This document shows positions 22,216-32,794 of a stretch of DNA of 64,000 nt, piece after piece. The DNA is from Carettochelys insculpta (Eukaryota > Chordata > Testudines > Carettochelyidae). The stretch spans positions 41,877,501-41,941,500 of the forward strand of contig NC_134145.1 of the NCBI RefSeq assembly GCF_033958435.1, in the 5' to 3' direction. Position 1 is the first letter of the stretch, and every line of letters begins with the position of its first letter. Made by a program: the position numbers and the translations under genes. The notes below the pieces were generated by a model. That model was given only the letters and a program-made list of their open reading frames with translations. It did not search any database and was not told the origin of the DNA.

Positions 22216-23646
22216 ACCTAAATAAACTCTTGTTTCACTTCTCTAGTATTGAAAGAAGAAAGAGAAAGGAGAAATTAAACATTAAACTTTTTGTCATCAA
22301 GCAGGTAATTTTAAGCTCATTACAACACATACAACAGGAACAGCTTTATCTACATAGGAGCCACCTTCAGGAAGCATATATAATTTATGAATGGCTGTAG
22401 CTCTAGAAACATCTTTGACAACCCCAAATTTCCATTATTGTAATAAATTTAACTAGGGGTATTTAAAATGTCACTTCATAATCTAAAACTGAATAAAACT
22501 CCATCATTTCTATTAGGAGAGTTTACACACTTTGAGATGAAGTGACTATACAATGGCAATTCTAGAAGTAATTATTTCCCATACATTTATATTTAAGGCC
22601 AGTTTGTACCTGCTGGTTTGCTTTCTTGATAGAGAATCACTTGAAAGTTTTTTGCATTCACTCCCAAGAGTGAAATACAATAGGAATCCATGCAGAACAT
22701 CCATTTTCTTTGCTTTTGTAGTGTTTACAACTTCCCTGTAGTATTTACCAAGAAATATACAACTCCCTATCGTTAGACCCATTCAGGCTAACAGTAGGAA
22801 TTCTTGGTGTTGATGGAGCTATTGATCATACAAACATTAAAATTATGTCTCCTGTAGTAAATGCCAATGAAAGAGCGGTCCGTTAATCAGGAAATCAATA
22901 AGCTTGTCAATAGAAAGTCTAAGTTTGACAATGTAATGCAGTTGGCAGATCTAGTAGAGGGGTGGACCAGGAGGTATGAAACCCAGGTAGTGACCTATTT
23001 GTTTGACTCCTGGCTGTGGTAAAGCACTGTTCAAAAAAAATGTGGAGAAACAAAGTACAAAGTTAAGGAGTTCACTGTTTAATTTTTCAACAAGAGCTAA
23101 CGCTGAAATATTGCTGTAGTGACCTTTAATTGAGTAATACAAAAAAATGCCATGAACTTCTCACTTGTGTTTCCTAACACAACTTTGTTAATTGCCCTGA
23201 ATGAAGGGGACCTATTTTTGGAAAAAAGAAATCTAAAGTATATTCATGCTTTTACAAACTGAATAAAAACTGTTACTGTTTCATCCAAACCTCCACCCTC
23301 CAGATATAACATTGTTTTGGGGGTAATCCTGCTTCTGATGGTTTGGTTGTATTTTGTCATGTGCTTTCAAGAGTTGAATTGTTAATGTAAGTAAAAGTTA
23401 AACTGATAATTGACTTTTTGCACGGTCTGTGCCTTGGCTGATATATCTGGGCACCTGCATCTCTAGGTACAGATGGAGCTTCTTTCAAAATGAATGAAAT
23501 TATTGTCTCTCTCACATATTGTCAAGCTAAATAGTTGAGTTTGTCTATGTGAAACCACTCTGGAGAAAGTTAGATTATATTTCAATTATAAACAGGGAAA
23601 TGCAGACTTTTTTTTTTGCTTAAAAAGCTGTTCTCACTGTCTCTTA
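22216..23646. other. Unannotated AT-rich DNA
   Basis: No domain, RNA gene or clear repeat was seen in about 1.4 kb. Confidence 0.45.
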
Positions 23647-24495
23647 GGCTATGGCTACACTACTGTTGCTATTTCTGGATACAAATGTTGCCTGAAATAG
23701 CAGCTTGTGGGGGTAACCACTGCAATCAACACAGCAGAGCTATTTCAAGTACGGTATTCCATACTTGCTACCCCTTGTCACCTGAGGGGTAGCAGAAACT
23801 TGAAAGCCCTTTCTTTCAAACCTCAGTGACATTAGGACAGCACTGAGTTTGAAATAAGGTAACTCGGAATACCCTATGCAATTTTCATTGCACAAATTGC
23901 TTAAGTTATTTTTGACCTATAGCTACAGTTTTTATGTTTACACAGCAGCCTTATTTCAAAATAAGCCATTCTGGAAGTGCTGTTCCAGAATATCCTATTT
24001 TGAAATAACACTGCTACACATAAAAATGCTCAGTGGTTAGATCATTGGCCTTGTAAACCCAGAGTTGTGAGTTCAGCCCTTGAAGGGGCTGAGAAGATTA
24101 AAAAGAAAAATCTGTGAGGGATGGTGATAGGTCCTGCTCTGAGTGCAGGGAACTGGACTTGATGACCTCTCAAGGTCCCTTCCAGTTTTATGAGATGCGT
24201 ATATCTCCATGTATGCGTTTATGTATTTCAAAATAGCACTTTCGAAATACTGTGTCTACACACATGAAGGCTATTTCAAAATCGAGCCACTATGGCTTAT
24301 TTCGAAATAAGCACTATTCCTTGTCTATACAATGTTGCAAAATAGCTATTTTGAAGTAGGAGTTATTCCTTGTAGAATGAGTGTTACCAATTTCAAAATA
24401 AGCCAACTGTTATTTCAAAATTATTGTGAAATTGTGGTTGCCCTGTACAGATGCTAGGATAGTTATTTCAAAAAAACTGTGTTGTGTAGACTTAC
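23647..24495. mobile_element. MITE with TATTTCAAAATA core, carrying a SINE
   Basis: The left end GGCTATGGCTACACTACTG follows TTA. The right end near TGTGTAGACTTACTCTGA is worn. The body repeats TTATTTCAAAATAAGCC and TATTTCGAAATAAGC in both orientations. A SINE of about 195 bp interrupts it at 24019-24215. The same core family recurs at 61651-62528. Confidence 0.65.
24019..24215 (+). repeat. tRNA-headed SINE with CR1-like tail
   Basis: The head reads GCTCAGTGGTTAGATCATTG and GAGTTGTGAGTTCAGCCCTT, with A-box-like (AGTGGTTAGA) and B-box-like (GAGTTCAGCCC) RNA polymerase III promoter parts, as in tRNA-derived SINEs. The tail reads GGAACTGGACTTGATGACCT, CTCAAGGTCCCTTCCAGTTT and TATGAGA, which is the CR1 3' end. 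A head of tRNA origin joined to a CR1 tail is the known build of turtle SINEs, which borrow CR1 reverse transcriptase. The head is too altered to be a working tRNA. Confidence 0.8.
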
Positions 24496-24834
24496 TCTGA
24501 TAGTATCTATGGCTTTGTCATAGTGAGCATAAGAATTTCTTACTCTGACTGTCTGTCTTCCTGCGTCTCTCTCACTCAGATATCATTTTGAGGTACATGA
24601 TTTCTAATGTTTCATAGGCATTCTGGGACAGGATATTTGCAGTAAGAAGTGATGTGGAAATTTTGGAACTCTGGTTCCAAAAGCACATGCATACTTCATT
24701 GTAACAAAAACAAACACAGTTAGATCACACATGCCACCAATTGCCAATGTCTTTTTTAAAAGTCTTGACAGAGTTGAATACTATCCAGGAGGAGTTTTCC
24801 CTTCTTCCTATACAGTCTCTAAATCAGGGGTCTT

Positions 24835-25499
24835 AAACTCAATTTACCATAGGGCCAGTGCTGGTCTTCAAATGCTCCTCATAGGCCATCCACTGGCAGG
24901 GCTCAAGAACAGGCACAATGGGAGTGTCTCTGTGTGATTGGTCCCCCCCCATGCATCTCCTGGTCCTGTCTGCCAATCCACACTCTCTCCCATTCTCCCT
25001 GGGGCCACTGCTGTGCTCACTGGCAGCGTAGTGGGGCTAAAGTGGCTTCTGACTGTTAACTTCCTGGTGCTGCCAGCATGTCCTTGTGGGACAAGTGTGA
25101 AGAGTCATCCCCTCCATGGGACAGTCCCCCCATACTCACCACGGGCAGCCAGCATCGGCGTTGGGTTTCCCCACACTCACCACGTTGAGAGCTGTGGGGA
25201 AGTGGAGTGATGCAGCAGGCTGCTTCCCTGCTGCTCTTCTGGGCTGGGCCCCTGGTAATCCCTGAGGCCATGTTTTTTAGGCGGGAGGGGCTTGAGAGAA
25301 GGGGTTCAATGTGGGAGGGACAGGGCAGAGCAGGGGTAGGAAGAGATGGAGTAGTGGTGGAGCAGGAGGTGGGTTGGGGGGATGGTACAGACAGGCATTC
25401 CAGGCCACAGAGACTCATATGCCAGCAACCACGCGTGGGCTGGATTGTGCAGCTGCTCGGGTTGTAGATGGCTCATGGACTGTGAGTTTGAAACCTCTG
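24835..25499. mobile_element. hAT-type non-autonomous DNA transposon
   Basis: Terminal inverted repeats are CAGGGGTCTTAAACTCA and the reverse complement of TGAGTTTGAAACCTCTG, which match in 14 of 17 positions. The flanks CTCTAAAT (24827-24834) and CTTTAGAT (25500-25507) agree in 6 of 8 bases, as expected for an aged 8-bp hAT duplication. The 665-bp interior is G-rich and has no transposase. Confidence 0.72.
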
Positions 25500-25732
25500 C
25501 TTTAGATGAGTTCATAAAATAAGACCAAAAAGCTGACTAGCATGAAGAAATGACAGCTTCTTTGACTGGCCATCCAATTCCAGATCCACCACTAAACTTC
25601 CATGAGAAGTTTGTTCATTGTTTTGGGGGGGGAGGGCAGAGGAGGAGGAGACTGCTGTATAATGTCAGAAAAATATATATGCCACATCAGCCACTTGCTA
25701 TGCATACTACATGGTATGTCTCTGAGGGGCAC

Positions 25733-26303
25733 TGTGACAGGGTGTGTCCATGTGTCAAAGTCCCCATTCCCCGACCACCACCAGCACTGCATTGGAGCAG
25801 GCTAATCTGGCTCACCTGGCCAGAGAGATCCCACCTCTACAGCCTTGCTGGGCATTCTCCGGCTCCTGGCCTGCTATAAAGGCCTGCAGAAGTAGTAAGT
25901 CGGAGCTGGCTTCCACCACGGAAGGAGATGCCCATGGAGCTCCATCTGGGGAACTGCCTGCAGTCCATCCCATGGAAGGTAGTCTGTCAGGGACGACTGG
26001 AGAAGCCCACAAGACAGAGAGAGACGTCTCCAAGGACAGCCAGGAAGGCAGGTATAAAGAAGCCCAGGGAGGGCAACAGTCCATGGTAACTTGGTATATT
26101 TTGGTGTCTTCCCCACCAAGTCAGTGGTGGGCCACTCCACCAATGGTAGGATCATTGGCTGGGACCCAGTGGAGCAGGGGGCACCATGGGCCCACTATCC
26201 CCTTACCAAACCCCAACTCATAAGGTCTGCCCTGTGTGAGGGACTTTGCTGTATAGATTCTGGCCACTAGCTTATGCTGTCCTGTGGAACAGTGTCCCTG
26301 ACA
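25733..26303 (+). mobile_element. Probable solo LTR of a Gypsy-type element
   Basis: The segment starts TGTGACAGGG and ends CCCTGACA, the TG...CA inverted ends of an LTR. It is flanked by GGCAC (25728-25732) and GACAC (26304-26308), a 4-of-5 match to a 5-bp duplication. A TATA box (TATAAA, 25875-25880, in GCTATAAAGGCCTGCAG) lies where an LTR promoter would. No internal gag-pol adjoins, so a solo LTR formed by recombination is the simplest reading. The strand follows the TATA box. A link to the Gypsy remnant at 18-20 kb is possible but unproved. Confidence 0.55.
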
Positions 26304-26582
26304 GACACTAAAGAAAGATGTCCTCATGCCATTTAAGACATTCAGAGTAAAAACATGTAAACTAATGGAAGAATGTACTATGTGCCAGAGATGTTAACAT
26401 AATTAATTTTAAAATATACTGTGGTGGTTCAATGTTTCTGTCCGACACGGGCGTATAGTAGCATCAATTTGAAGTGTTTCAAATGCACAGAACACAGATC
26501 GGGGTACTGGAACAATTTGTATATTAGGGGTGCTTAAAGCCCCTGAACCAAAGCGCAAACCCTGTATACTGGGGGTGTAGCA

Positions 26583-26630
26583 TTTAAGAACATAAGAATG
26601 GTGACACTGGGTCAGACCAAAGGTCCATAT
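26583..26630 (-). repeat. Very short CR1 3' end
   Basis: AAGAACATAAGAATGGTGAC then ACTGGGTCAGACCAAAGGTC is the reverse of the CR1 terminus GGTCTGACCCAGTNTGGCC. Only about 45 bp remain; the DIRS-like element follows directly. Confidence 0.65.
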
Positions 26631-27224
26631 AAGCAAATTAGTTACCTTCTGTAACCGATGTTATTTGAGTTGGGTATCCCTCTGGCTGCTCCATGTTAGG
26701 TGTTTTGACACCCTCTGCTGTCAGTCGAAGAGTTTTAGCAATGATACCCCTGGTGGCAGTGCATGCATGGAGTGGCTGTTAACTGCTTCATGCTGCCTGA
26801 CACTCCTCAGTTCCTTCAGTACCCCAGACCAAGTGTGATCCAAAGTAGTGGGGAGGAGGGATGGGTTGTGGGGCACCCCCAGGGACACAAATCTCCAAGA
26901 ACATCAGTTACAGAACAAAAGTAACTTTCTCTTCTTTGGGGGCTCTCCCTGTGGGTGCTCCACTTTAGGTGATTACAGAGCAGTGATCTGTTGTGGTTGG
27001 TGGGACATCAGCTCTTTATCTTGCGTCACATTTAAGACAGGATATCCAAGGTGAGTGCAAGCTGATATATATGGTTCTATAGCATAATATTCAGTGAAGT
27101 TATGTATTAATGCCCATGATGCTGTTTTGCAGATGTCTTCTACTGAAGTTCTTTTCAGGAAGTCCCAGGAGGTGGCATTGGTTCCAATGGTGTGGGTACA
27201 GCTTGACAGGAGGAGGTAAGCTGT

Positions 27225-27870
27225 TTACATAGTACATTGAGCTATCCTTTTGGATAGTCTTTGCTTAGAGAGCATTTGTCCCATAGAACATTCTGTTGTA
27301 GAGACAAACAGCCATGGAGATTTACAAAGGCTCTTTCTCTTTGCAGATAGAAAGCCAACACCATGTGAACATCTAGTCTGTTCAAGCTTGGTATGCAGTT
27401 TCAGGAAGTAGGAAATAGGCTGATTGATGTGGAAAGAGGAAGTGACCTTAGACAGAAGTTTTGGATGTGGTCTCAAAGCACTTTATCTTTATGGAAGACA
27501 ATATAAGGTGGGTCAGCCATAAGGGTGGCTAGCTCACTCACTTTTCTTGCTGTTGTTACTGCTTTCAGTACATAGTTTTCCTGGACAAGTGTAGCAGGGA
27601 ACATGGGGTCATTGGTTCAAAGAGTTTTGAAGTGAGTGTGTGAAGGGCCATGTTTAAGTCCCATGATACTGTAGGAAGGCTTACATGTGGAAATATGTTG
27701 TTAAGACCTTTAGTAAGTTTCTTTATAGTAGGATGTGTAAAAACTGTGTATGCTGCAACTTTAACATGCTACATGGAAATTGCTGCTAGGTGGACTTTTA
27801 TGGAAGCATTAGCCAAGCCATTCTATTTTAGATGAAGAAGGTAATCCAAGTCCTTAGGGATAAAGGTAAG
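27225..27870 (-). pseudogene. DIRS tyrosine recombinase remnant
   Basis: Minus-strand phrases in several frames follow DIRS recombinases: QYHGT near 27660, TCPGKLCTESSNNSKKSE near 27530-27590, a stretch corresponding to PPYIVFHKDKV near 27500, then ALRPHPKLLSKVTSSFH (open from 27476), PWLFVSTTECSMGQMLSKQ and RLSKRIAQCTM. In this family the enzyme integrates circular cDNA by a tyrosine nucleophile; I cannot place that tyrosine confidently. The N-terminal part is full of stops. The last 83 codons (27476-27225) stay open. Confidence 0.6.
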
Positions 27871-28317
27871 ATGAAGACGTGGACAAACAAGGAGTTAGAG
27901 AGGAAGTTCTCCAGGCAGGTAAAGGAAAAGCAAAAACAGGATTCTTAAGTAAGAGGCTGTCTGGGTGTGTGTTGTGTTTGGGGCGTTCTGGATGTGGCTG
28001 TGGTGTTTTTCTGCTCTGTGGTGTGTGGTTGTTGGTTGTTTTGTTTCCCCTGTCCCCCCACCCCCCGCCCCACAGAGGGTGAACTGGGACTGGCAGTTGG
28101 AATCTGTTGGCTTCTAAATAAGCTTGTTATCTAGAAGCCTCTGCTGATTGGCTGAGCCTCAGTAAGGGGAGGGACTTTGAGGCAGTTCAGGGCTTTATAA
28201 AACAGTGTCCAAGCAAACAGGTGAGCTTGGGAACAGGGGACTGCAAATAGGGAGTTTAGAGAGGGAGTTTGGAAGGTGCCAGGGACGCTTTCCTTTCTTT
28301 TAAATCACTGTTCTAGA

Positions 28318-29329
28318 ATGGCAGGCATGGATAGTGACAGGTCTGCTGCTGTTACCTGCTCGGGATGCGCCATGTTTGTCTTCCTCCCTGAGGAAAGAAG
28401 GGATTTCATCTGCACTAGGTGCAAGCTGGTCTCCATTTCAGAAGAAAAAAATTAGAGGACTGGAGGCTCAAGTGTTGACCCTATGCTCAATCAGGGAGGA
28501 TGAAGATTTCCTTGACAGAAGGGAGCTTTTAATCTTGCAAGCACAGCAGGCGGAAGAACTGGGGAAGGTGGTAAGGGATGAAGTAGTGAACTGGCAGCAT
28601 GTAACTTCCAGAAGAAAAAGAAAGCCGGTACACGAGTCCCCCATTGATACAGAGATAAGTAATCACTTTCAGGCACTCTCCACTGGTTCTGCGGTGCAGA
28701 ATGCTTTGGAAGGAGCCTCACAGGAAGAAAATCACAAGGGAACTGCTTCTACTGCAGGACAGGGGATGTGTAGCCCTAGGGGTGGGGGTTCAAAGACCAC
28801 CACCCCCAGAAGAAAAAGATGGGTGGTGGTGATAGGGGACTCCCTCCTAAGACGGACTGAACCATCCATCTGTTGACTGGACCTGCAATCTCATGAGGTG
28901 TGCTGTTTACCGGGAGCTCAAATTCAGGATGTGACTGAGAGTCTTACAAAACTGCTCAAGCCTTCAGAATACTACCCCTTCCTACTTCTGCATGTGGGAA
29001 CGAATGATACAGCCAAGAATGACCTTGAGCAGGTTACTGCGGATAATGTGGTGCTGGGAAGAAGGGTCAAAGAATTTGGAGCGCAAGTGGTGTTCTCGTC
29101 CATCCTTCCTGTCGAAGGGAAAGGCCTAGGTAGGGACTGTTGAACTGAGGAAGTAAATGCATGTTTACACAGGTGGGGTCGGAGAGAGGGCTTTGGATTC
29201 ATCATTGATCATGGGACGCTGTTCTGGGCACAAGGATTATTGAGAAGAGATGGGGTCCACCTAACCAAGAGAGGAAGGAGCACTTTCACAAGGAGGCTGG
29301 CAAACTTAGTGAGGAGAGCTTTAAACTAG
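28318..29329 (+). pseudogene. CR1 ORF1 protein, zinc-finger-like N-terminus and esterase (SGNH) domain
   Basis: From ATG 28318 the frame gives a Cys-rich start (VTCSGCAMFVFLPEERRDFI, then CTRCKL). It shifts at the A-run near 28444-28452, after which IRGLEAQVLTL continues in the second frame. That frame then runs to TAG 29327-29329 with in-frame TGA stops at 28874-28876 and 29141-29143. The esterase has WVVVIGDSLLRRTE (GDS with the nucleophile Ser), LLLHVGTNDTAKND (GTND block) and the closing DGVHLTKRG, where D and H are the other catalytic residues. In CR1 this ORF1 protein binds RNA and may act at membranes or lipids. All three catalytic residues are visible although the frame is broken. Confidence 0.82.
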
Positions 29330-29358
29330 GTTCGCTGGAGGCAGGTGACCAAAACCCT

Positions 29359-32175
29359 GTGGGTAGAAAGGAACTTGGAGGCTGGGAAGAAATGCAAAGA
29401 GGAATGTACAACAAAAGTGGACCTTTGGTTCAAGTAGTGAGGGTGGGGAGATCGACTGGTTATCTAAGGTGTTTGTACACCAATGCCAGAAGCCTGGGTT
29501 ACAAGCAGGAGAAATTAGAAGCCCTGGCTCAGGCTAAGATCTATGACTTGATTGGAATAACAGAGACTTGGTGGGATGACTCGCATGACTGCAGCGCTGC
29601 CATGAAAGGGTATAAACTGTTCAGGAGAAACAGGCAAGGGAGAAAAGGAGAAAGGGTTGCACTGTATGCAAGAGAGCACTATGATTGCTTGAAACTCCAG
29701 TACAAAGAGGGAGAAAAGCCTGTTGAGAATCTATGGGTCAAGCTTAGTGGTGTAGGCATCACTGGAGATGTGGTGGTTGGTGTCTGCTACAGGCCGCCAA
29801 ATCAGGATGATCAGGTAGATGAGGGGTTTTTTAGACAACTGAGAGAAGCTTCCAGATCGTGGGCTCTCGTTATCGTGGGGGACTTCAATTACCCTGACAT
29901 CTGTTGGGAGACCAATACAGTGGTACACAAGCAGTCCAGGAAATTTCTGGAGAATGTTAGGGATCACCTCTTGGTACAAGTGCTGAAGAACCCGACCAGA
30001 GGTCGTGTGTGGCTCGACCTGCTGCTTACAAACAGGGAGGAACTAATAGGGAAGGTAGAGGTGGGGGACAACCTGGGAAGCAGTGATCATGAGATGATAG
30101 ACTTCAGGATCCTGACCAAAGGAAAGAAAGAGAGCAGCAAATTACATACCTCAGACTTCAGAAAAGCAGACTTTGACTCCTTCAGGAACATGATGGGCAG
30201 AATCCCCTGGGATGCTACCATGAAGGGAAAGGGAGTCCAGGAAAACTGGCCATATTTTAAGGAAACCCTATTGAAGGTGTAGAAAGAAACTGTCCCCATG
30301 CTTAATGGGGAAATCCTGGGAAAATCTAGGCACAAAAAGGGAGCTTACAAAAAGTGGAAACTGGGACAGATGTCTAGGGAGGGGTATAAACGTATATCTC
30401 GAGAATGTAGGGCAGTTATCAGGAAGGCAAAAGTGCAGCTGGAATTGTGATTTGCGAGGAATGTGCAGGATAACAAGAAAAGTTTCTACAGGCATGTCAC
30501 CAAGAAGAAGGTGATCAGAGAGGGCGTGGAGCCCCTACTGGTTGAGGGAGGTAACCCAGTGACAGATAATGTAGAGAAAGCTGAAGTACTTAATGCTTTC
30601 TTTGCCTCTGTCTTCACGGACAAAGACAGCTCCCGGATAAATGCAATAAGTGGTTCATTGTGGGATGAAGGTGGACAGTCTTTGGTGGGGAAAGGACAGG
30701 TTAGGAACTATCTAAAAAAGCTAAATGTACATAAATCCATGGGCCTGGACCTAATTCATCCAAGGGTTCTGAGGGAGTTGGCGTATGTTGTTGACGAGCC
30801 CTTTGCTGTTATCTTTGAAAAGTCGTGGAGATCAGGAGAGATCCCAGATGACTGGAAAAAGGCAAATGTAGTGCCCGCCTTTAAAAAAGGGAAGAAGGAT
30901 GATCCAGAGAACTATAGGCTGGTCAATCTTACATCAGTCCCTGGAAAAATCATGGAGGGGCTCCTCATGGAAGTCATATTGAGGTACTTGGAGGAGGGGA
31001 GAGTGATCAGGAATAGTCAGCATGGATTCATGAAGGGCAAGTCATGCCTGACCAATCTGATTAGTTTCTACAATGAGATAACTGGCTCTGTGGATAGGGG
31101 AAAATCGATGGATGTGATTTATCTTGACTTTAGCAAAGCTTTTGATACGGTCTCCCACAATATTCTTGTCGGCAGGTTAAAGGAATGTGGATTGGATAAG
31201 ATGGATAGAAAGCTGGCTACAAGGTCGGGCCCAGAGGGTAGTGATCAACAGCTCGATGGCGGGATGGCGGTCGGTTTCTAGTGGAGTGTCCCAAGGTGCA
31301 GTTCTGGGTCCTGTTCTGTTCAACATATTTATCAATGACCTAGATGAGGGGTTGGATTGCACCCTCAGCAAGTTTGCAGATGACACTAAGCTAGGGAGAG
31401 AGGTAGATATGCTGGAGGGTAAGGACAGGGTCCAGACTGACTTAGACAATTGGAAGACTGGGCTGCAAGAAATCTGATGAGGTTCAATAAGGACAAGTGC
31501 AGAGTCCTGCACTTGGGCTGGAAGAATTCCAAGCATTGTTACAGGCTGGGGTCCAACTGGCTTGGTAGTAGTGTTGCAGAAAAGAACCTGGGAGTTGTAG
31601 TGGATGACAAGCTGAATGTGAGTCAGCGGTGTGCTGTTGTAGTGAAGAAAGCTAATGGCATATTAGATTGCATCAAGAGGAGCGTTGCCAGTAGATCCAG
31701 AGAAGTGATTATTCCTCTTTATACGGCTTTGGTGAGGCTGCATCTGGACTACTGTGTCTAGTTTTGGGCCCCCAATTATAAGAAGGATGTGGATACACTG
31801 ATGAGGGTCCAGGGGAGGGTGACCAAAATAATTAGGGGGCTGGAGCATATGACTTATGAAGAAAGGTTGAGGGAATTGGGACTGTTTAGTCTGCAGAAGA
31901 GAAGACTGAGGCGGGACTTGATAACAGCCTTCAGCTTACTGAAGGGAGGCTGCAAAGAGGCTGGAGAGAGGCTGTTCACAGTGATCATGGATGGTAGAAC
32001 ACGGAACAATGATCTCAAGTTGTGGTTGGAAAGGTCCAGGTTGAACATTAGGAAAAACTTTTTCACTAGGAGGGTGGTGAAGCATTGGAATGGTCTACCC
32101 AGGGAAGTAGTGGAGTCTCCTTCCCTGGAGGTGTTTAAGTCTTGGCTTGACAAAGCCCTGGCTGGGCTGATCTGA
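29359..32175 (+). pseudogene. CR1 ORF2: AP-like endonuclease and reverse transcriptase
   Basis: The endonuclease (29460-30110) shows YTNARSL, GITETWWDD, VCYRPPN, VGDFNYPDICW and SSDHEMIDF, the APE-type set that nicks target DNA. The reverse transcriptase (30690-31480) shows [58 protein letters not shown] and FADDTKLG (31373-31396, both Asp kept). The C-terminal domain (31789-32175) has LRELGLFSLQKRRLRRDL and KHWNGLPREVVESPS. Lesions: TAG 30280-30282, TGA 30448-30450, a frame change near 31195, another near 31455, and TAG 31759-31761. The length of 939 codons is normal for CR1. The lesions are few, which suggests a fairly young death. Confidence 0.9.
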
Positions 32176-32371
32176 TGGGTTTGGTCCTGCTTAGAGCAGG
32201 GGGCTGGACTTGATGGCTTTTTTAGGTCTCTTCCAGCTCTATTGTTCTATAATTCTATGAAGCACCATGATTGAAATCAAGACCATTTTTGATGTTATAT
32301 TCTTGTGCTGGTTTTTCTAATACTGATTAATATGGCTTGGACCTGCTGAGAGCATTTTAACTCTGCTTGAA

Positions 32372-32777
32372 TCAACCCTGGAGGAGCCATGGTGTTAAAT
32401 GTAGCATAGTGAGATGAGGATAAGAAAGAGTCCCATTGTTCTGAGTCAACAGATGTGGACTGAGCAGCAGGCAAATCACCGGTGACAGAGTAATTCGTGT
32501 CAAGAGCAAAACCACACTTGGTGAAGCCAGAACATTGCTATCGGCATAATTCATGCTTTATCTTCCTCCAATTTGAGGATCCTTTGTGTAACAACAGAAA
32601 AGGCATAAATGCGTACAGAAGTGATGCATTCCATGTTATGGAGAACACATCCCTGAGGGAGTTCTTGACCCTGCCAGCTCTGGAACAATAACTGAGGCAG
32701 TTTGTATTGGTCTCTGTGGCAAAGAGGTCTATGTTGGAAAGATGAGCCATTTCCTGATGTAGTAGAATACCATCCAA
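32372..32777 (-). pseudogene. DIRS RNase H-like and C-terminal pol segment
   Basis: Minus-strand phrases: HLSNIDLFATETNTNC, YCSRAGRVKNSLRDVFSITW and SLLYAFMPFLLLHK (32738-32560), then in another frame LLTQNNGTLSYPHLTMLHLT (about 32460-32400). This DLFA...CSRAG...LLYAF...LLTQN order is that of the RNase H end of DIRS pol. A frame change lies near 32550. It sits directly next to the gag part, so the reverse transcriptase has been deleted. Confidence 0.65.
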
Positions 32778-32794
32778 ACGGTTCCTGAAAAGGG

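Larger units (their letters stand above)
27877..32256 (+). mobile_element. CR1 LINE, near full length (4.38 kb)
   Basis: The element has a G-rich 5' leader (about 27877-28317), ORF1 (28318-29329), ORF2 (29359-32175) and a 3' end with GGGGGCTGGACTTGATGGC, TCTCTTCCAGCTC and CTATAATTCTATGA, the CR1 terminal repeat. The direct repeat ATGAAG at 27871-27876 and 32257-32262 would set the length at 4,380 bp, close to the full CR1 length; the 6-bp repeat could be chance because the CR1 tail itself ends ATGA. It interrupts the DIRS-like element. Lesions: an ORF1 frameshift and two stops, and in ORF2 three stops and two frameshifts. Confidence 0.85.

Noticed and set aside
24019..24090. A functional tRNA gene
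   Set aside because: A-box and B-box-like parts exist, but the cloverleaf cannot be formed convincingly and a CR1 tail follows; it is a SINE head.
29359..30282. Long open frame (307 codons) as a host gene
   Set aside because: It is the endonuclease part of CR1 ORF2, followed in frame by reverse transcriptase.
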